Source of the DNA: an uncultured Nocardioides sp.
GTDB taxonomy: Bacteria; Actinomycetota; Actinomycetes; Propionibacteriales; Nocardioidaceae
Assembly: GCF_947488515.1 (NCBI RefSeq)
Contig: NZ_CANKZF010000004.1
Span: 62,001 to 126,000 of the forward strand
Reading direction: 5' to 3'
Length of the DNA stretch: 64,000 bases
Of the stretch, positions 16,912 to 25,533 are shown piece by piece; position 1 is the first letter of the stretch, and the number at the start of each line of letters is the position of its first letter. The translations under genes and the position numbers were made by a program. The notes below the pieces were generated by a model that did no database searches, was not told the origin of the DNA, and saw only the letters and a list, made by a program, of their open reading frames with translations.

Positions 16912-18882
16912 ATGAACACACTGTTGATCGCCAACCGCGGCGAGATCGCGATCCGCGTCATGCGTACGGCGCAGCGCCTCGGCTGGCAGACCGTCGCCAT
17001 CCACACCGACCTGGACGCCGACGCCCCGCACGTGCGGGCAGCCGACCGGGCGGTGCGGGTCATGTCCTACCTCGACATCGACGCCGTCGTCGGCGCGGCC
17101 CGGGAGGCGGGTGCGGGCTTCGTGCACCCGGGCTACGGCTTCCTCTCCGAGCGGTCCCCGTTCGCCCGCGCGCTGGCGGAGGCCGGCATCACCCTCGTGG
17201 GCCCGAGCGCCGACGTGATGGACGCGATGGGCCGCAAGGATGCCGCGCGCGAGATCGCGGTGGCTGCCGGAGTGCCCGTCGTGCCGTCGTACGGCCTCGA
17301 CGACGACCCCGAGACCTTCGCCTACCCCGTGCTGGTCAAGGCGGCCGCCGGTGGCGGCGGCAAGGGGATGCGCGTCGTGCGGACCGCCGCCGAGCTGCCA
17401 GAGGCCAAGGCCGCGGCGGCGCGGGAGGCGGCGAGCGCGTTCGGCGACGACACCCTGCTCATCGAGAAGTACGTCGAGTCGGGCCGCCACGTCGAGGTGC
17501 AGGTCATGGGCGACACCCACGGCACCGTGCTGCACTTCTTCGAGCGTGACTGCTCGACCCAGCGGCGCCACCAGAAGGTGCTCGAGGAGGCGCCCGCGCC
17601 GACCCTGTCGACGGAGCAGCAGGCGGCGATCACGAGCGCCGGGGTCGACCTGGCGAGCGCCGTCGGCTACACCAACGCCGGCACCGTGGAGTTCCTGCTC
17701 GACAACGCGACGGGCGAGTTCTACTTCCTCGAGATGAACACCCGCCTCCAGGTCGAGCACCCGGTGACCGAGGAGGTCGTCCGGGTTCAGACGGAACAAG
17801 GTCGCGAGCGCATCGACCTCGTCGAGCTCCAGCTGCGCGTCGCCACCGGCGAGCCGCTCGGCATCGCGCAGGACGACATCACCCTCGAGGGCCACGCGAT
17901 CGAGGCCCGCGTCTACGCCGAGGACTCCTTCAACGGCTTCCTGCCGCAGGCCGGCCGCGCCGGGCACGTGAGGTGGGGCGCCGACTTCGGAGCGACCAGT
18001 GCACGGTCGGGTCCGGTGTCGCACCACGACGGTGGCCCCCGCATCCGCATCGACCACGCCCTCGAGTCCGGGCAGGAGGTGTCGACCTCGTTCGACCCGA
18101 TGCTCGGCAAGGTCATCGTCTGGGGGGAGGACCGCGACGAGGCGATCGGCGGGCTCGTGAGGGCGCTCGACCGGGTCGCGATCATGGGACTGACGACCAA
18201 CACGGGATTCCTGCGCGCCCTGGCCGACACCGACGAGTTCCGCGACGCGACGATCGACACCGCGTGGCTCGACCACAACGAGGTGCCCCACCCGTCGGTG
18301 GAGACCGCCCGGGTGCTGGCCGCCCTGATGCTCGCCCCCACCCCCGGCGAGGACGCCGGGCACCGCGGCCCGTGGGCCAGCGACGGCTTCCGTCCCGGCG
18401 GTGACGCAGCTCCGTTCCTGGTGCAGCTCGACGAGATCGTCGAGGTCACCGCGACCCACGCGGGCAGGCACGCCGTGCAGCGCACGGGCGGGCTGACGCT
18501 CCGCGCAGGCATCGGCTCCGTCACCGCGCTGGTCGACGGGGAGCACCAGGAGGCCACCGCCACGCGGGTCGGAGGCACCGTCGACCTGGTGCACCGCGGC
18601 CAACGCTTCGCGTTCGTGATCCCCGACCCCTTCGCCGACCACGGGCCCGAGGCCGGCGACGGCACGCTCAAGGCGCCGATGCCGGGCACGGTCCTCGCGG
18701 TCAACGTCACCGAGGGCCAGGACGTGGCCGAGGGTGAGACGCTGGGGGTGATGGAGGCGATGAAGATGGAGCTCGCGCTCAAGGCGCCCTTCGCCGGCAC
18801 GGTCACCACGGTCGGTGCGACCACCGGCGACCTCGTCAAGCTCGGCGCCGTGCTGTTCACGGTGGAGCCCTCCGATGACTGA
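16912..18882 (+). CDS. Acyl-CoA carboxylase alpha subunit (biotin carboxylase plus biotin carrier)
   Basis: A 656-residue protein beginning MNTLLIANRGEIAIRVMRTA, the biotin carboxylase signature. The ATP-grasp domain has KAAAGGGGKGMRVV and the catalytic block FLEMNTRLQVEHPVTE. The C-terminal biotinyl domain has MEAMKMELALKAPF near residue 619, where the Lys carries biotin. It supplies carboxybiotin to the beta subunit encoded 121 bases upstream. That gap contains no gene and is unusually long for this operon. The stop overlaps the HMG-CoA lyase start. Known equivalents are liuD, mccA and accA1. Confidence 0.95.
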   Translation: MNTLLIANRGEIAIRVMRTAQRLGWQTVAIHTDLDADAPHVRAADRAVRVMSYLDIDAVVGAAREAGAGFVHPGYGFLSERSPFARALAEAGITLVGPSADVMDAMGRKDAAREIAVAAGVPVVPSYGLDDDPETFAYPVLVKAAAGGGGKGMRVVRTAAELPEAKAAAAREAASAFGDDTLLIEKYVESGRHVEVQVMGDTHGTVLHFFERDCSTQRRHQKVLEEAPAPTLSTEQQAAITSAGVDLASAVGYTNAGTVEFLLDNATGEFYFLEMNTRLQVEHPVTEEVVRVQTEQGRERIDLVELQLRVATGEPLGIAQDDITLEGHAIEARVYAEDSFNGFLPQAGRAGHVRWGADFGATSARSGPVSHHDGGPRIRIDHALESGQEVSTSFDPMLGKVIVWGEDRDEAIGGLVRALDRVAIMGLTTNTGFLRALADTDEFRDATIDTAWLDHNEVPHPSVETARVLAALMLAPTPGEDAGHRGPWASDGFRPGGDAAPFLVQLDEIVEVTATHAGRHAVQRTGGLTLRAGIGSVTALVDGEHQEATATRVGGTVDLVHRGQRFAFVIPDPFADHGPEAGDGTLKAPMPGTVLAVNVTEGQDVAEGETLGVMEAMKMELALKAPFAGTVTTVGATTGDLVKLGAVLFTVEPSDD

Positions 18883-19816
18883 CCTCCCGATGACGGTTCG
18901 CGCCGACGGCCTTCCCGAGCGCGTGACGATCTACGAGGTCGGTCCCCGCGACGGCCTGCAGAACGAGCAGGCGATCGTCCCGGTGGCGGTCAAGGCCGAG
19001 TTCGTAGGACGCCTCGTCGCGGCCGGCCTCCCGATCGTGGAGGCGACCAGCTTCGTGCACCCCCGCTGGGTGCCGCAGCTCGCCGACGCCGCCGAGCTGA
19101 TGACCGAGCTCGGTGACGAGGGCCGCGACCTCCCCGTGCTCGTGCCCAACGAGCGCGGCCTCGACCGGGCCCTCGAGCTGGGCCTGCGGCACGTGGCGAT
19201 CTTCGGCAGCGCGACGGAGACCTTCGCCGGCAAGAACCTCAACCGCACCTTCGACGAGCAGTTCACGATGTTCGAGCCGACCGTGGCCCGGGCCCGGGAG
19301 GCCGGTCTCGACGTGCGGGCCTACGTCTCGATGTGCTTCGGCGACCCCTGGGAGGGCGCCGTCCCGATCGATCAGGTCGTCACCGCCGGCACCCGGCTGC
19401 TCGACCTCGGCGCGAGCCAGCTCAGCCTCGGCGACACCATCGGCGTCGCGACCGCGGGGCACGTCACGGCGCTCGTCGCGGCGTTCGCCGACGCGGGCGT
19501 CGGCACCGACCGGCTCGCCATGCACTTCCACGACACCTACGGGCAGGCGCTCGCCAACACCTTCTCGGCGCTGCAGGCAGGCATCACCACCTTCGACGCC
19601 AGCGCCGGCGGGCTCGGCGGCTGCCCCTACGCGAAGTCGGCCACCGGCAACCTCGCCACCGAGGACCTGGTGTGGATGCTGACCGGCCTCGGGATCGAGC
19701 ACGGCGTCGACCTCGACGCCATGGTGGCCACCAGCACATGGATGGCCGCGCAGCTCGGCCGCCCCAGCCCCAGCGCCGTCGTACGCGCCCTCGGCGGGGC
19801 CAGCGCGGCGGGGTAG
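18875..19816 (+). CDS. Hydroxymethylglutaryl-CoA lyase
   Basis: A 313-residue enzyme that splits HMG-CoA into acetoacetate and acetyl-CoA, the last step of leucine degradation. The ATG at 18875 overlaps the carboxylase stop by 8 bases. The start of the TIM barrel shows EVGPRDGLQNE. Metal ligands and catalytic residues are visible in LAMHFHDTYGQALAN (HFHD) and the catalytic Cys loop SAGGLGGCPYAKSATGN. The carboxylase and lyase leave isovaleryl-CoA dehydrogenase and methylglutaconyl-CoA hydratase to be encoded elsewhere. Its TAG stop lies inside a dispersed palindrome (19810-19876), so the repeat defines the C-terminus. Confidence 0.95.
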   Translation: MTDLPMTVRADGLPERVTIYEVGPRDGLQNEQAIVPVAVKAEFVGRLVAAGLPIVEATSFVHPRWVPQLADAAELMTELGDEGRDLPVLVPNERGLDRALELGLRHVAIFGSATETFAGKNLNRTFDEQFTMFEPTVARAREAGLDVRAYVSMCFGDPWEGAVPIDQVVTAGTRLLDLGASQLSLGDTIGVATAGHVTALVAAFADAGVGTDRLAMHFHDTYGQALANTFSALQAGITTFDASAGGLGGCPYAKSATGNLATEDLVWMLTGLGIEHGVDLDAMVATSTWMAAQLGRPSPSAVVRALGGASAAG

Positions 19817-19876
19817 TCCAGTGACGAATGGTCGTCCCGGACGCTCTTCGGCAGCCACTTTCCACTGGACTACCCC
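19810..19876. repeat. Dispersed palindromic element, copy 2 (GTAGTCCAGTG family)
   Basis: Arms GGGGTAGTCCAGTG (19810-19823) and CACTGGACTACCCC (19863-19876) are perfectly complementary. The interior (GGTCGTcCcGGACG and neighbours) aligns partly with the copy at 1854-1918. The left arm supplies the TAG stop codon of the HMG-CoA lyase gene. It probably also acts as a terminator-like hairpin before the sulfotransferase operon. Confidence 0.75.
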
Positions 19877-19897
19877 GGCTCGGGCACAATCAGCGAC

Positions 19898-20986
19898 ATG
19901 ACCCGCGTCGTCCACCTGCACATCGGCGCCCCCAAGACCGGCACCACCTACCTGCAGGACCGGCTGCGGCTCAACGCCGCCGCGCTGGGCCGCCACGGGG
20001 TCACCGTCCCGGCGACGCGCTCGGGACGCTCGGACATGTTCCACTTCCGGGCCGCGCTCGACCTGCTCGACCAGGACTGGGGCGGCCGACCCGGGCACGC
20101 CAAGGGCGCCTGGGACGCGATGGTCCGACGCGTCGACCGCGCGCAGGACAACGTGGTCATCAGCCACGAGATCCTCGCCGGCGCCAAGCCCGACAAGATC
20201 GCCAAGGCGCTCAACGACCTCGCCGGCAACGAGGTGCACATCGTCTACTCCGCGCGCGACCTCGGCCGCCAGCTGCCCGCGGCGTGGCAGGAATCGATCA
20301 AGCAAGGCCGCAAGTGGCCGTTCCGTCGCTTTCTCGACCGCTACGAGTCCGGCACGTCGTTCTTCTTCCGGCAGGCGTTCGACCTCCCCGCCGTCCTGGG
20401 TGCCTGGGGCGCCAAGCTCCCGCCCGAGCGGCTCCACGTGGTCACGGTGCCGCACGACCGGGGGCCCAACGGCGACGAGCTGTGGCTGCGCTTCTGCCGG
20501 GCGTTCCGGATCGACCCGGCGTGGGCGCCGCTCGACTCCGAGCGCGACAACCGGTCGCTGGGGATCGCGGAGACCTCGCTGCTGCGCAAGCTCAACCGGC
20601 GCCTCGAGCTGGGCGTGTGGCGCGACCCCGTGTACGACGCCCTCATCCGCGAGCTGCTCGCCCAGGAGGTGCTGGTCGCCCGCGACGCCGTGCCCGTCCG
20701 GCTCCCACCCCACCGCTTCGACTTCGCCGAGCAGGAGGGCGAGGTCTGGATCGACTGGATCAAGAGCAGCGGCATCGACGTGGTCGGTGACGTGGACGAC
20801 CTCCGCCCGCGCCGCCCCGCCGAGGACGAGAAGTGGAAGGACCCGGACCGGGTGCGCGCCAAGCTCGAGCTCGGAGCCGCCCTCGACGCGTTGTCCGAGA
20901 TGACGCAGGAGGCCGCCAACCGGGCCTCGACCGACACGGTCGCCGGCCGGCTCCGCGGCACCGCGCGTCGGCTGCGGGACCGGTGA
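19898..20986 (+). CDS. Sulfotransferase-family protein (first of triad)
   Basis: A 362-residue protein opening MTRVVHLHIGAPKTGTTYLQ; PKTGTTYLQ (12-20) is the loop that binds the 5'-phosphosulfate of PAPS. The 3'-phosphate contact is probably the Arg in VYSARDLGRQLPAAWQ (about 121-136). Downstream blocks LPPERLHVVTVP and ETSLLRKLNRRL recur in the third gene of the cluster. Such enzymes transfer sulfate to hydroxyls of carbohydrates or lipids; no acceptor can be assigned. There is no signal peptide or membrane helix. It overlaps the next gene by four bases (GTGA), marking one transcription unit. No sulfate-activation genes are nearby. Confidence 0.85.
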   Translation: MTRVVHLHIGAPKTGTTYLQDRLRLNAAALGRHGVTVPATRSGRSDMFHFRAALDLLDQDWGGRPGHAKGAWDAMVRRVDRAQDNVVISHEILAGAKPDKIAKALNDLAGNEVHIVYSARDLGRQLPAAWQESIKQGRKWPFRRFLDRYESGTSFFFRQAFDLPAVLGAWGAKLPPERLHVVTVPHDRGPNGDELWLRFCRAFRIDPAWAPLDSERDNRSLGIAETSLLRKLNRRLELGVWRDPVYDALIRELLAQEVLVARDAVPVRLPPHRFDFAEQEGEVWIDWIKSSGIDVVGDVDDLRPRRPAEDEKWKDPDRVRAKLELGAALDALSEMTQEAANRASTDTVAGRLRGTARRLRDR

Positions 20987-22176
20987 CCGCCCCCTCGAGC
21001 GCCACCCGACCGGCGGCATCGGTCCACGGCTGGGTCGCCCACCTCCGTGCCGGCGGTACGACGCCGTGGCTGGAGTGGACCGACCCCGGTGCCGGCGACG
21101 AGCAGGCGGGTCGCCCGTTGCCCGGGGCCCAGCAGCTCGAGCTCCTGCGCCGCATCAACCTCGCCCGGCCGTCGAGTGCGCGGCCCCGTGGCGACCACGA
21201 CCGCGAGCGCACTCGACTCGCGGACCGGGTGCTCGCCGCGCCCGCCGCCGGTCGCGGCAAGGCCGACCTGCCCCTGATCGGTGCCGGGACCACCGGTTTC
21301 GGCGCGCGGCCCGTCGACCCCTCCCTGATCACGCCCCACGAGCTGCTCCGGGTCGCGAGCACGCTGCTCGCCGACGACCTCGTCGCGCTCGGACCTGACC
21401 CGGTCCGCCGGGGGATGCCCAGACCGTGGCGGCGACGCTTCCGGCTCGTCGGCGACCCGGTCGTCGCCACCGCAGCCCGCGAGCACCTGCTCGGCCGCGG
21501 TCGTCCCGAGGGTGGCCCGCGCCCCTTCGTCGTGGCGGTCGGCGGCCCGCTCGACGACCTGCTCGCCCACACCTGGACGCAGCGCTGCTTCGAGCACGGC
21601 AGCAGGCCGTGGGGCGACTGGCTGCGCTTCTGGCGCGAGCGCGACCAGCTGCCGGCCCGGGTGGACCTCGACGACTCCGTACGCCGCTGGGGCGGGCGCC
21701 GGCCGTTCGTCCGGATCGTCACCGACCTCGACCGCCTGCCCGAGCACCTCGGGGTCCGCCGGCTGCCGCCGGTGCAGGTGCCCGGCGCCGACCAGGCCGA
21801 GCTGGCCCGACGGATCTCGGCCGTCGTCGGCATCCGGGTCCCGGTCGGCGAACGGCCCGCGCTGATGCGGACGCTGCAGACCCGGATGCCCGACAGCGGC
21901 GTCGCACCCGTCGTCGTACCCGCGGCGGAGCACGAGTGGGTCGCGACGTCCGCGGCACGCATGGAGCGGCGGCTGACCCGCGCTGGCTACCCTGTCGTCG
22001 GTGACCTCGCCGACCTCGCGCCGCGCGCCGCGGCGGACCGACCCGGCCCGTCCCGGCCGGCCGGGCAGGCGGGGGTGGACGGCCAGCACGTGCTGGACCT
22101 GGCGATCCGGATGATCGTCGACCCGGGCTGGCGCACGGGCCGGGAGAGGGGCACGGAGAGGAGGGTGGAGCAGTGA
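20983..22176 (+). CDS. Diverged sulfotransferase paralogue lacking the PAPS-binding motifs
   Basis: A 397-residue protein from a GTG overlapping the previous stop. It has no obvious domain by eye, but reading it against its neighbours shows parallel blocks in the same order. PFVVAVGGPLDDLLAHTWTQ aligns with EVHLVLSVRDLVRQVPAEWQ of the third gene, DDSVRRWGGRRPFVRIVTDL with the DILERWG/PERVHLVTLP region, RPALMRTLQTRM with TSLLRTINERV, and EWVATSAARMERRLTRAGYP with the AWARELSERWIEVLAARGYD region. The P-loop (PKTGT) and the RD pair are absent (GG/PL instead). It is probably a non-catalytic partner or an enzyme with changed chemistry. Homology is a visual inference. Confidence 0.6.
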   Translation: MTAPSSATRPAASVHGWVAHLRAGGTTPWLEWTDPGAGDEQAGRPLPGAQQLELLRRINLARPSSARPRGDHDRERTRLADRVLAAPAAGRGKADLPLIGAGTTGFGARPVDPSLITPHELLRVASTLLADDLVALGPDPVRRGMPRPWRRRFRLVGDPVVATAAREHLLGRGRPEGGPRPFVVAVGGPLDDLLAHTWTQRCFEHGSRPWGDWLRFWRERDQLPARVDLDDSVRRWGGRRPFVRIVTDLDRLPEHLGVRRLPPVQVPGADQAELARRISAVVGIRVPVGERPALMRTLQTRMPDSGVAPVVVPAAEHEWVATSAARMERRLTRAGYPVVGDLADLAPRAAADRPGPSRPAGQAGVDGQHVLDLAIRMIVDPGWRTGRERGTERRVEQ

Positions 22177-23366
22177 GCAGGCGAGTGCTGCTGCACGTGG
22201 GCTGCCCGAAGACGGGCACGTCCTACCTCCAGGACGTCCTCTTCCGCAACCAGCCCGTGCTGCGCGAGCACGACATCCTCTACCCCGCCGACCGGTTCGA
22301 CGCCCACTTCCTCGCCGCGCTCGACCTGATGACGCTGCCGTGGGGCGGCATCGAGACCGAGGCCGTCGGTGCCTGGGACCGGCTCGCCGCCGAGGTGCGG
22401 GACTGGCACGGCACCTCGATCGTGAGCCACGAGATCTTCGCCCGGGCCACGCCGACGCAGGTCGAGCGGGCACTCGCCTCCCTCGGCGACGCCGAGGTGC
22501 ACCTCGTGCTGTCGGTGCGCGACCTGGTGCGCCAGGTCCCGGCCGAGTGGCAGGAGAACGTCAAGCACCGCAGCCACATCACGTACGCCAAGTTCCTGCG
22601 CACCATCCGCGACCCGGCCCGCGACTCCCGCATCGGCTCGTGGTTCTGGGCGGTGCAGGAGATCCCCGACATCCTCGAGCGGTGGGGCTCCTCACTGCCG
22701 CCCGAGCGCGTGCACCTGGTGACGTTGCCCCCGCACGGCGCCGACCGCGGCGAGCTGTGGCGCCGGTTCTCCCGGACCTTCGGGCTCGACGGGTTGCCCC
22801 TCGACCTGACCGCCGAGCGCGAGAACCCGTCCCTCGGCGTCCCGGAGACCTCGCTCCTGCGCACCATCAACGAGCGGGTGACCTCGATCATCGCGCCCCC
22901 CGACTACCGACCCCTGGTCCGCGAGACGCTGGCCCACCAGACGCTGTCGCGCAGCGTGACGTCGGCACGGCTCGGCCTCGCGCCCGAGGACCACGCCTGG
23001 GCACGCGAGCTGTCGGAGCGCTGGATCGAGGTGCTCGCCGCGCGGGGGTACGACGTCGCCGGCTCGCTCGACGACCTGCTGGGACCCGACGCCGGCACCT
23101 TCGCCGACCCGGACTCCGCGACGGCGGACGAGCTGCTGCCGCCCGCCCTCGACGCGATCAGCGCGCTGCTCGTGGAGGCTGCGCGGTTGCGGGCGGTGGA
23201 GGAACGGCTGCACGGCGAGGTCCGCGAGGCTCGCGAGGAGCTCGACCGGGCGCGTGCGACCCCGGCCTACCGCGCCCGGCGCAAGGTGGTCACGACCCTC
23301 GAGAACAGCCCCGCCGGCCGGGGCTCGCTCGACGCCTACCGGCGACTGCGCGGGCACAAGGACTGA
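22173..23366 (+). CDS. Sulfotransferase-family protein (third of triad)
   Basis: A 397-residue protein starting at the GTG at 22173, which overlaps the previous stop by four bases. The PAPS loop is GCPKTGTSYLQDVLF (about residues 10-24), and SVRDLVRQVPAEWQ carries the second cofactor contact. It is clearly paralogous to the first gene of the cluster: SHEIFA/SHEILA, AEWQENVK/AAWQESIK, LPPERVH/LPPERLH and PETSLLR/AETSLLR. It differs by a C-terminal extension rich in Glu, Arg and Ala (about 325-380), likely a coiled coil, ending in a basic tail as seen on glycan-modifying proteins. The acceptor is unknown. Confidence 0.85.
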   Translation: MSRRVLLHVGCPKTGTSYLQDVLFRNQPVLREHDILYPADRFDAHFLAALDLMTLPWGGIETEAVGAWDRLAAEVRDWHGTSIVSHEIFARATPTQVERALASLGDAEVHLVLSVRDLVRQVPAEWQENVKHRSHITYAKFLRTIRDPARDSRIGSWFWAVQEIPDILERWGSSLPPERVHLVTLPPHGADRGELWRRFSRTFGLDGLPLDLTAERENPSLGVPETSLLRTINERVTSIIAPPDYRPLVRETLAHQTLSRSVTSARLGLAPEDHAWARELSERWIEVLAARGYDVAGSLDDLLGPDAGTFADPDSATADELLPPALDAISALLVEAARLRAVEERLHGEVREAREELDRARATPAYRARRKVVTTLENSPAGRGSLDAYRRLRGHKD

Positions 23367-23415
23367 CCCCGGGCCGCCCGGTTCGTCCGCCGAGGGCGAC
23401 GGGTCCTGGCCAGGA

Positions 23416-24093
23416 CTACCGCCGACGCGGCAGCATCTCGCGGTCGGCGTAGCGACCGACGCGCCAGGTCGCGTAGCCGTCGGCGCCCATGCCGACCACG
23501 CCGCCGACCCCGGGGATCTTCCGGCCGAGGGTGGTCGCCAGCCGCTTGCCGGCGACCCGCGCGACGATGTCGGTCGCGACGACCGCCGAGATGACGCGGT
23601 CGATGGTGGGGTCGTGGACCGGTGCCGTGGCGATCGCCATCGGCGTGCTGGGCAGCTTGCGCTTCTCGACCAGCTCCTGCACCTGCTCCTCGCCCAGCAG
23701 GAGGGACAGGATGGCGTTGCGGACGCGCGGGTCGGCGAGGTCGTGACCGCGGAGGTGGGCGATGCCGGCGACCATCCGGCACTGGATGATGGCGAGCCCG
23801 GTGACGTTGGCGGGGATGGTCACCGCCATGGTGATCATGCCGCCGACGTTGGTGGCGAAGCCCTGGGCACCGGCGATCCGGACGTTGTTCTCGATCACCT
23901 CGTGGATCGCCCGCTCGACGTCGCCGCGCTGCTCGCGCAGCTGCTTGTCGGCCGCCTGCGCGGCCGGGGCGAGCGGACCGACGCCGTCGATCGCACGGTT
24001 GAGTGCCTCGCGCACGAACCCGCCGGTCAGGGTGGGTGCGATCTCGGTGATCCGCGGGGTGAGCTGTCGCTCGACGGTCTCCTTCAGGCCCAT
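23416..24093 (-). CDS. EcsC family protein
   Basis: A 225-residue protein starting MGLKETVERQLTPRI at 24093. The central part GMITMAVTIPANVTGLAIIQCRMVAGIAHLRGHD, at about residues 75-110, with the later GRKIPGVGGVVGMGADGYATW segment is characteristic of EcsC-domain proteins. The family is named for a Bacillus subtilis protein encoded with an ABC transporter, but its biochemical role is not established. One amphipathic or membrane-associated stretch is visible. It points toward the sulfotransferase operon, and its promoter region is shared with the divergent aat gene. Confidence 0.85.
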   Translation of the reverse strand: MGLKETVERQLTPRITEIAPTLTGGFVREALNRAIDGVGPLAPAAQAADKQLREQRGDVERAIHEVIENNVRIAGAQGFATNVGGMITMAVTIPANVTGLAIIQCRMVAGIAHLRGHDLADPRVRNAILSLLLGEEQVQELVEKRKLPSTPMAIATAPVHDPTIDRVISAVVATDIVARVAGKRLATTLGRKIPGVGGVVGMGADGYATWRVGRYADREMLPRRR

Positions 24094-24204
24094 GCCACCG
24101 ATCGTACGGGCGCCCGCGTCAGACCCCCCGCCCCTCCCGTCCGAGGACGGTCGGACCGAAGACGTGGGTCCCGGGCGGTTGGGTTGTTCGCTAGCGTGCG
24201 AAGG

Positions 24205-24891
24205 GTGCCCATCGCCCCCGCTCCGACGCCATGGGCCTTCCCGGCGTGCTCGACGTGGGACCCCGACGACGACCTCGTCGCGCTGGGCGCCGACCTGGAG
24301 CCGGGGACGCTGGTCACCGCCTACGGGCTGGGCCTGTTCCCGATGCCGGTGACCCTCGACGGCGAGGAGCACCTCGGCTGGTTCTCCCCCGTGGAGCGGG
24401 GCGTGCTGCCGCTCGACGGGCTGCGGGTGTCCCGGTCGCTGCGGCGTTCCGCGCGCGAGTTCGAGATCCGCATCGACACCGTCTTCGACGAGGTCGTCGG
24501 CGCGTGCGGCAGCCCGGACCGGGCCGACGGCTGGATCACGTCGGAGTTCCGGCACGCCTACGGCCGCCTGCACCGCCTCGGGTGGGCCCACTCCGTCGAG
24601 GCCTGGCGCGACGACCGGCTCGTGGGCGGGCTCTACGGCGTGAGCGTCGGCGGGCTCTTCGCGGGGGAGTCGATGTTCCACCGCGAGCGCGACGCCTCGA
24701 AGGTCGCGCTGCTGGCGCTCGTCGATCTCCTCAACGACCGGTACGCCGACCGGAGGCTGCTCGACGTGCAGTGGCAGACCCCCCACCTCGAGTCGCTGGG
24801 CGTCGTACGACGTCCGCGCGCGGACTACCTCGACTCGCTCAGGCGCAGCCTCGACGTGCCGCTGCCGGATCCCTTCCGAGTGGACGATTAG
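24205..24891 (+). CDS. aat: Leucyl/phenylalanyl-tRNA--protein transferase
   Basis: A 228-residue enzyme that adds Leu or Phe from aminoacyl-tRNA to proteins with N-terminal Arg or Lys, marking them for ClpS-ClpAP/ClpCP degradation. The start is the GTG at 24205. Family blocks include LVTAYGLGLFPMP, LGWFSPVERGVLPLDGLRVSRSLRR, HSVEAWRDDRLVGGLYGVSVGGLFAGESMF and LLDVQWQTPHLESLGVV. Length matches the E. coli protein (234). A long frame from 23254 in the same phase is an open-frame artefact of high GC. It is a single gene diverging from ecsC. Confidence 0.95.
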   Translation: MPIAPAPTPWAFPACSTWDPDDDLVALGADLEPGTLVTAYGLGLFPMPVTLDGEEHLGWFSPVERGVLPLDGLRVSRSLRRSAREFEIRIDTVFDEVVGACGSPDRADGWITSEFRHAYGRLHRLGWAHSVEAWRDDRLVGGLYGVSVGGLFAGESMFHRERDASKVALLALVDLLNDRYADRRLLDVQWQTPHLESLGVVRRPRADYLDSLRRSLDVPLPDPFRVDD

Positions 24892-24965
24892 GGGCGGTCA
24901 CGGGAGGGTAGGCGCGATCGCGACGTGATCCCGACGGGGGACGCGTCCCACCAGAGGGGAACCCC

Positions 24966-25454
24966 ATGACCATCCGTGCCCGCTTGACCCTGACCAGCGC
25001 CGTGCTGCTGGTCGGCACCGTCGCCTCGGCCTGCGGAGGAGGCGGCGGCGCCCCGAGCGATGCGAGCAAGGACGGCTTCTGCGACGCGGCCAACAGCCTG
25101 ATGTCCGACCTGATGCCCGAGGACCTGAGCACCGCCGAGCTGCCCAGCGACCAGGACATGGCCCAGGCGGTCAAGGACTGGGGGTCGCGCATGGAGGAGG
25201 TCGGCACGCCCGAGGACATCTCCGACGACGCGCGCAAGGGATTCGAGTCGGTCGTCGACCAGGCCAAGGAGATCGACGCCTCGGACTTCTCGATGGACAA
25301 CCTCGAGGACCTCGAGAACGGCGGCGCCGACGCGTCGGCGGAGGAGAAGAAGCAGGCCGAGGCGTTCGGCACCTACCTCACCGACACCTGTGGCAACCCG
25401 ATGGACGACATGGAGATGCCGGAGCTGCCGGAGCTCCCCGAGTCGACCAACTGA
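24966..25454 (+). CDS. Predicted secreted lipoprotein of unknown function
   Basis: A 162-residue protein with a lipoprotein signal peptide: MTIRARLTLTSAVLLVGTVASACGG, whose lipobox ends at the Cys at about residue 23. After a Gly-rich tether the mature part is acidic and helical (DGFCDAANSLMSDLMPEDLS, then VKDWGSRMEEVGTPEDIS). It contains three further Cys, two of which (FCDAAN and TDTCGNP) could bond. This pattern is common among small actinobacterial lipoproteins with no assigned role. AGAGGGG precedes the ATG. A hairpin follows at 25461-25481. Confidence 0.85.
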   Translation: MTIRARLTLTSAVLLVGTVASACGGGGGAPSDASKDGFCDAANSLMSDLMPEDLSTAELPSDQDMAQAVKDWGSRMEEVGTPEDISDDARKGFESVVDQAKEIDASDFSMDNLEDLENGGADASAEEKKQAEAFGTYLTDTCGNPMDDMEMPELPELPESTN

Positions 25455-25460
25455 CGGTTC

Positions 25461-25481
25461 GCCGCGCCTCCCCGGCGCGGC
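25461..25481 (+). terminator. Hairpin terminator after the lipoprotein gene
   Basis: GCCGCGCC (25461-25468) and GGCGCGGC (25474-25481) form a perfect 8-pair stem with a 5-base loop, 7 bases after the lipoprotein stop. There is no U-tract. Confidence 0.65.
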
Positions 25482-25533
25482 TCCAGTCGGCGACGTACGA
25501 TGGCGGGCGGTGCCGGAGAGGGAGGACGCGCCA

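Noticed and set aside
23385-23415. Short GTCCTGGCCAGGAC palindrome after the sulfotransferase operon
   Set aside because: Only 14 bases, no second copy noticed and no clear role; it may simply be part of a weak terminator.
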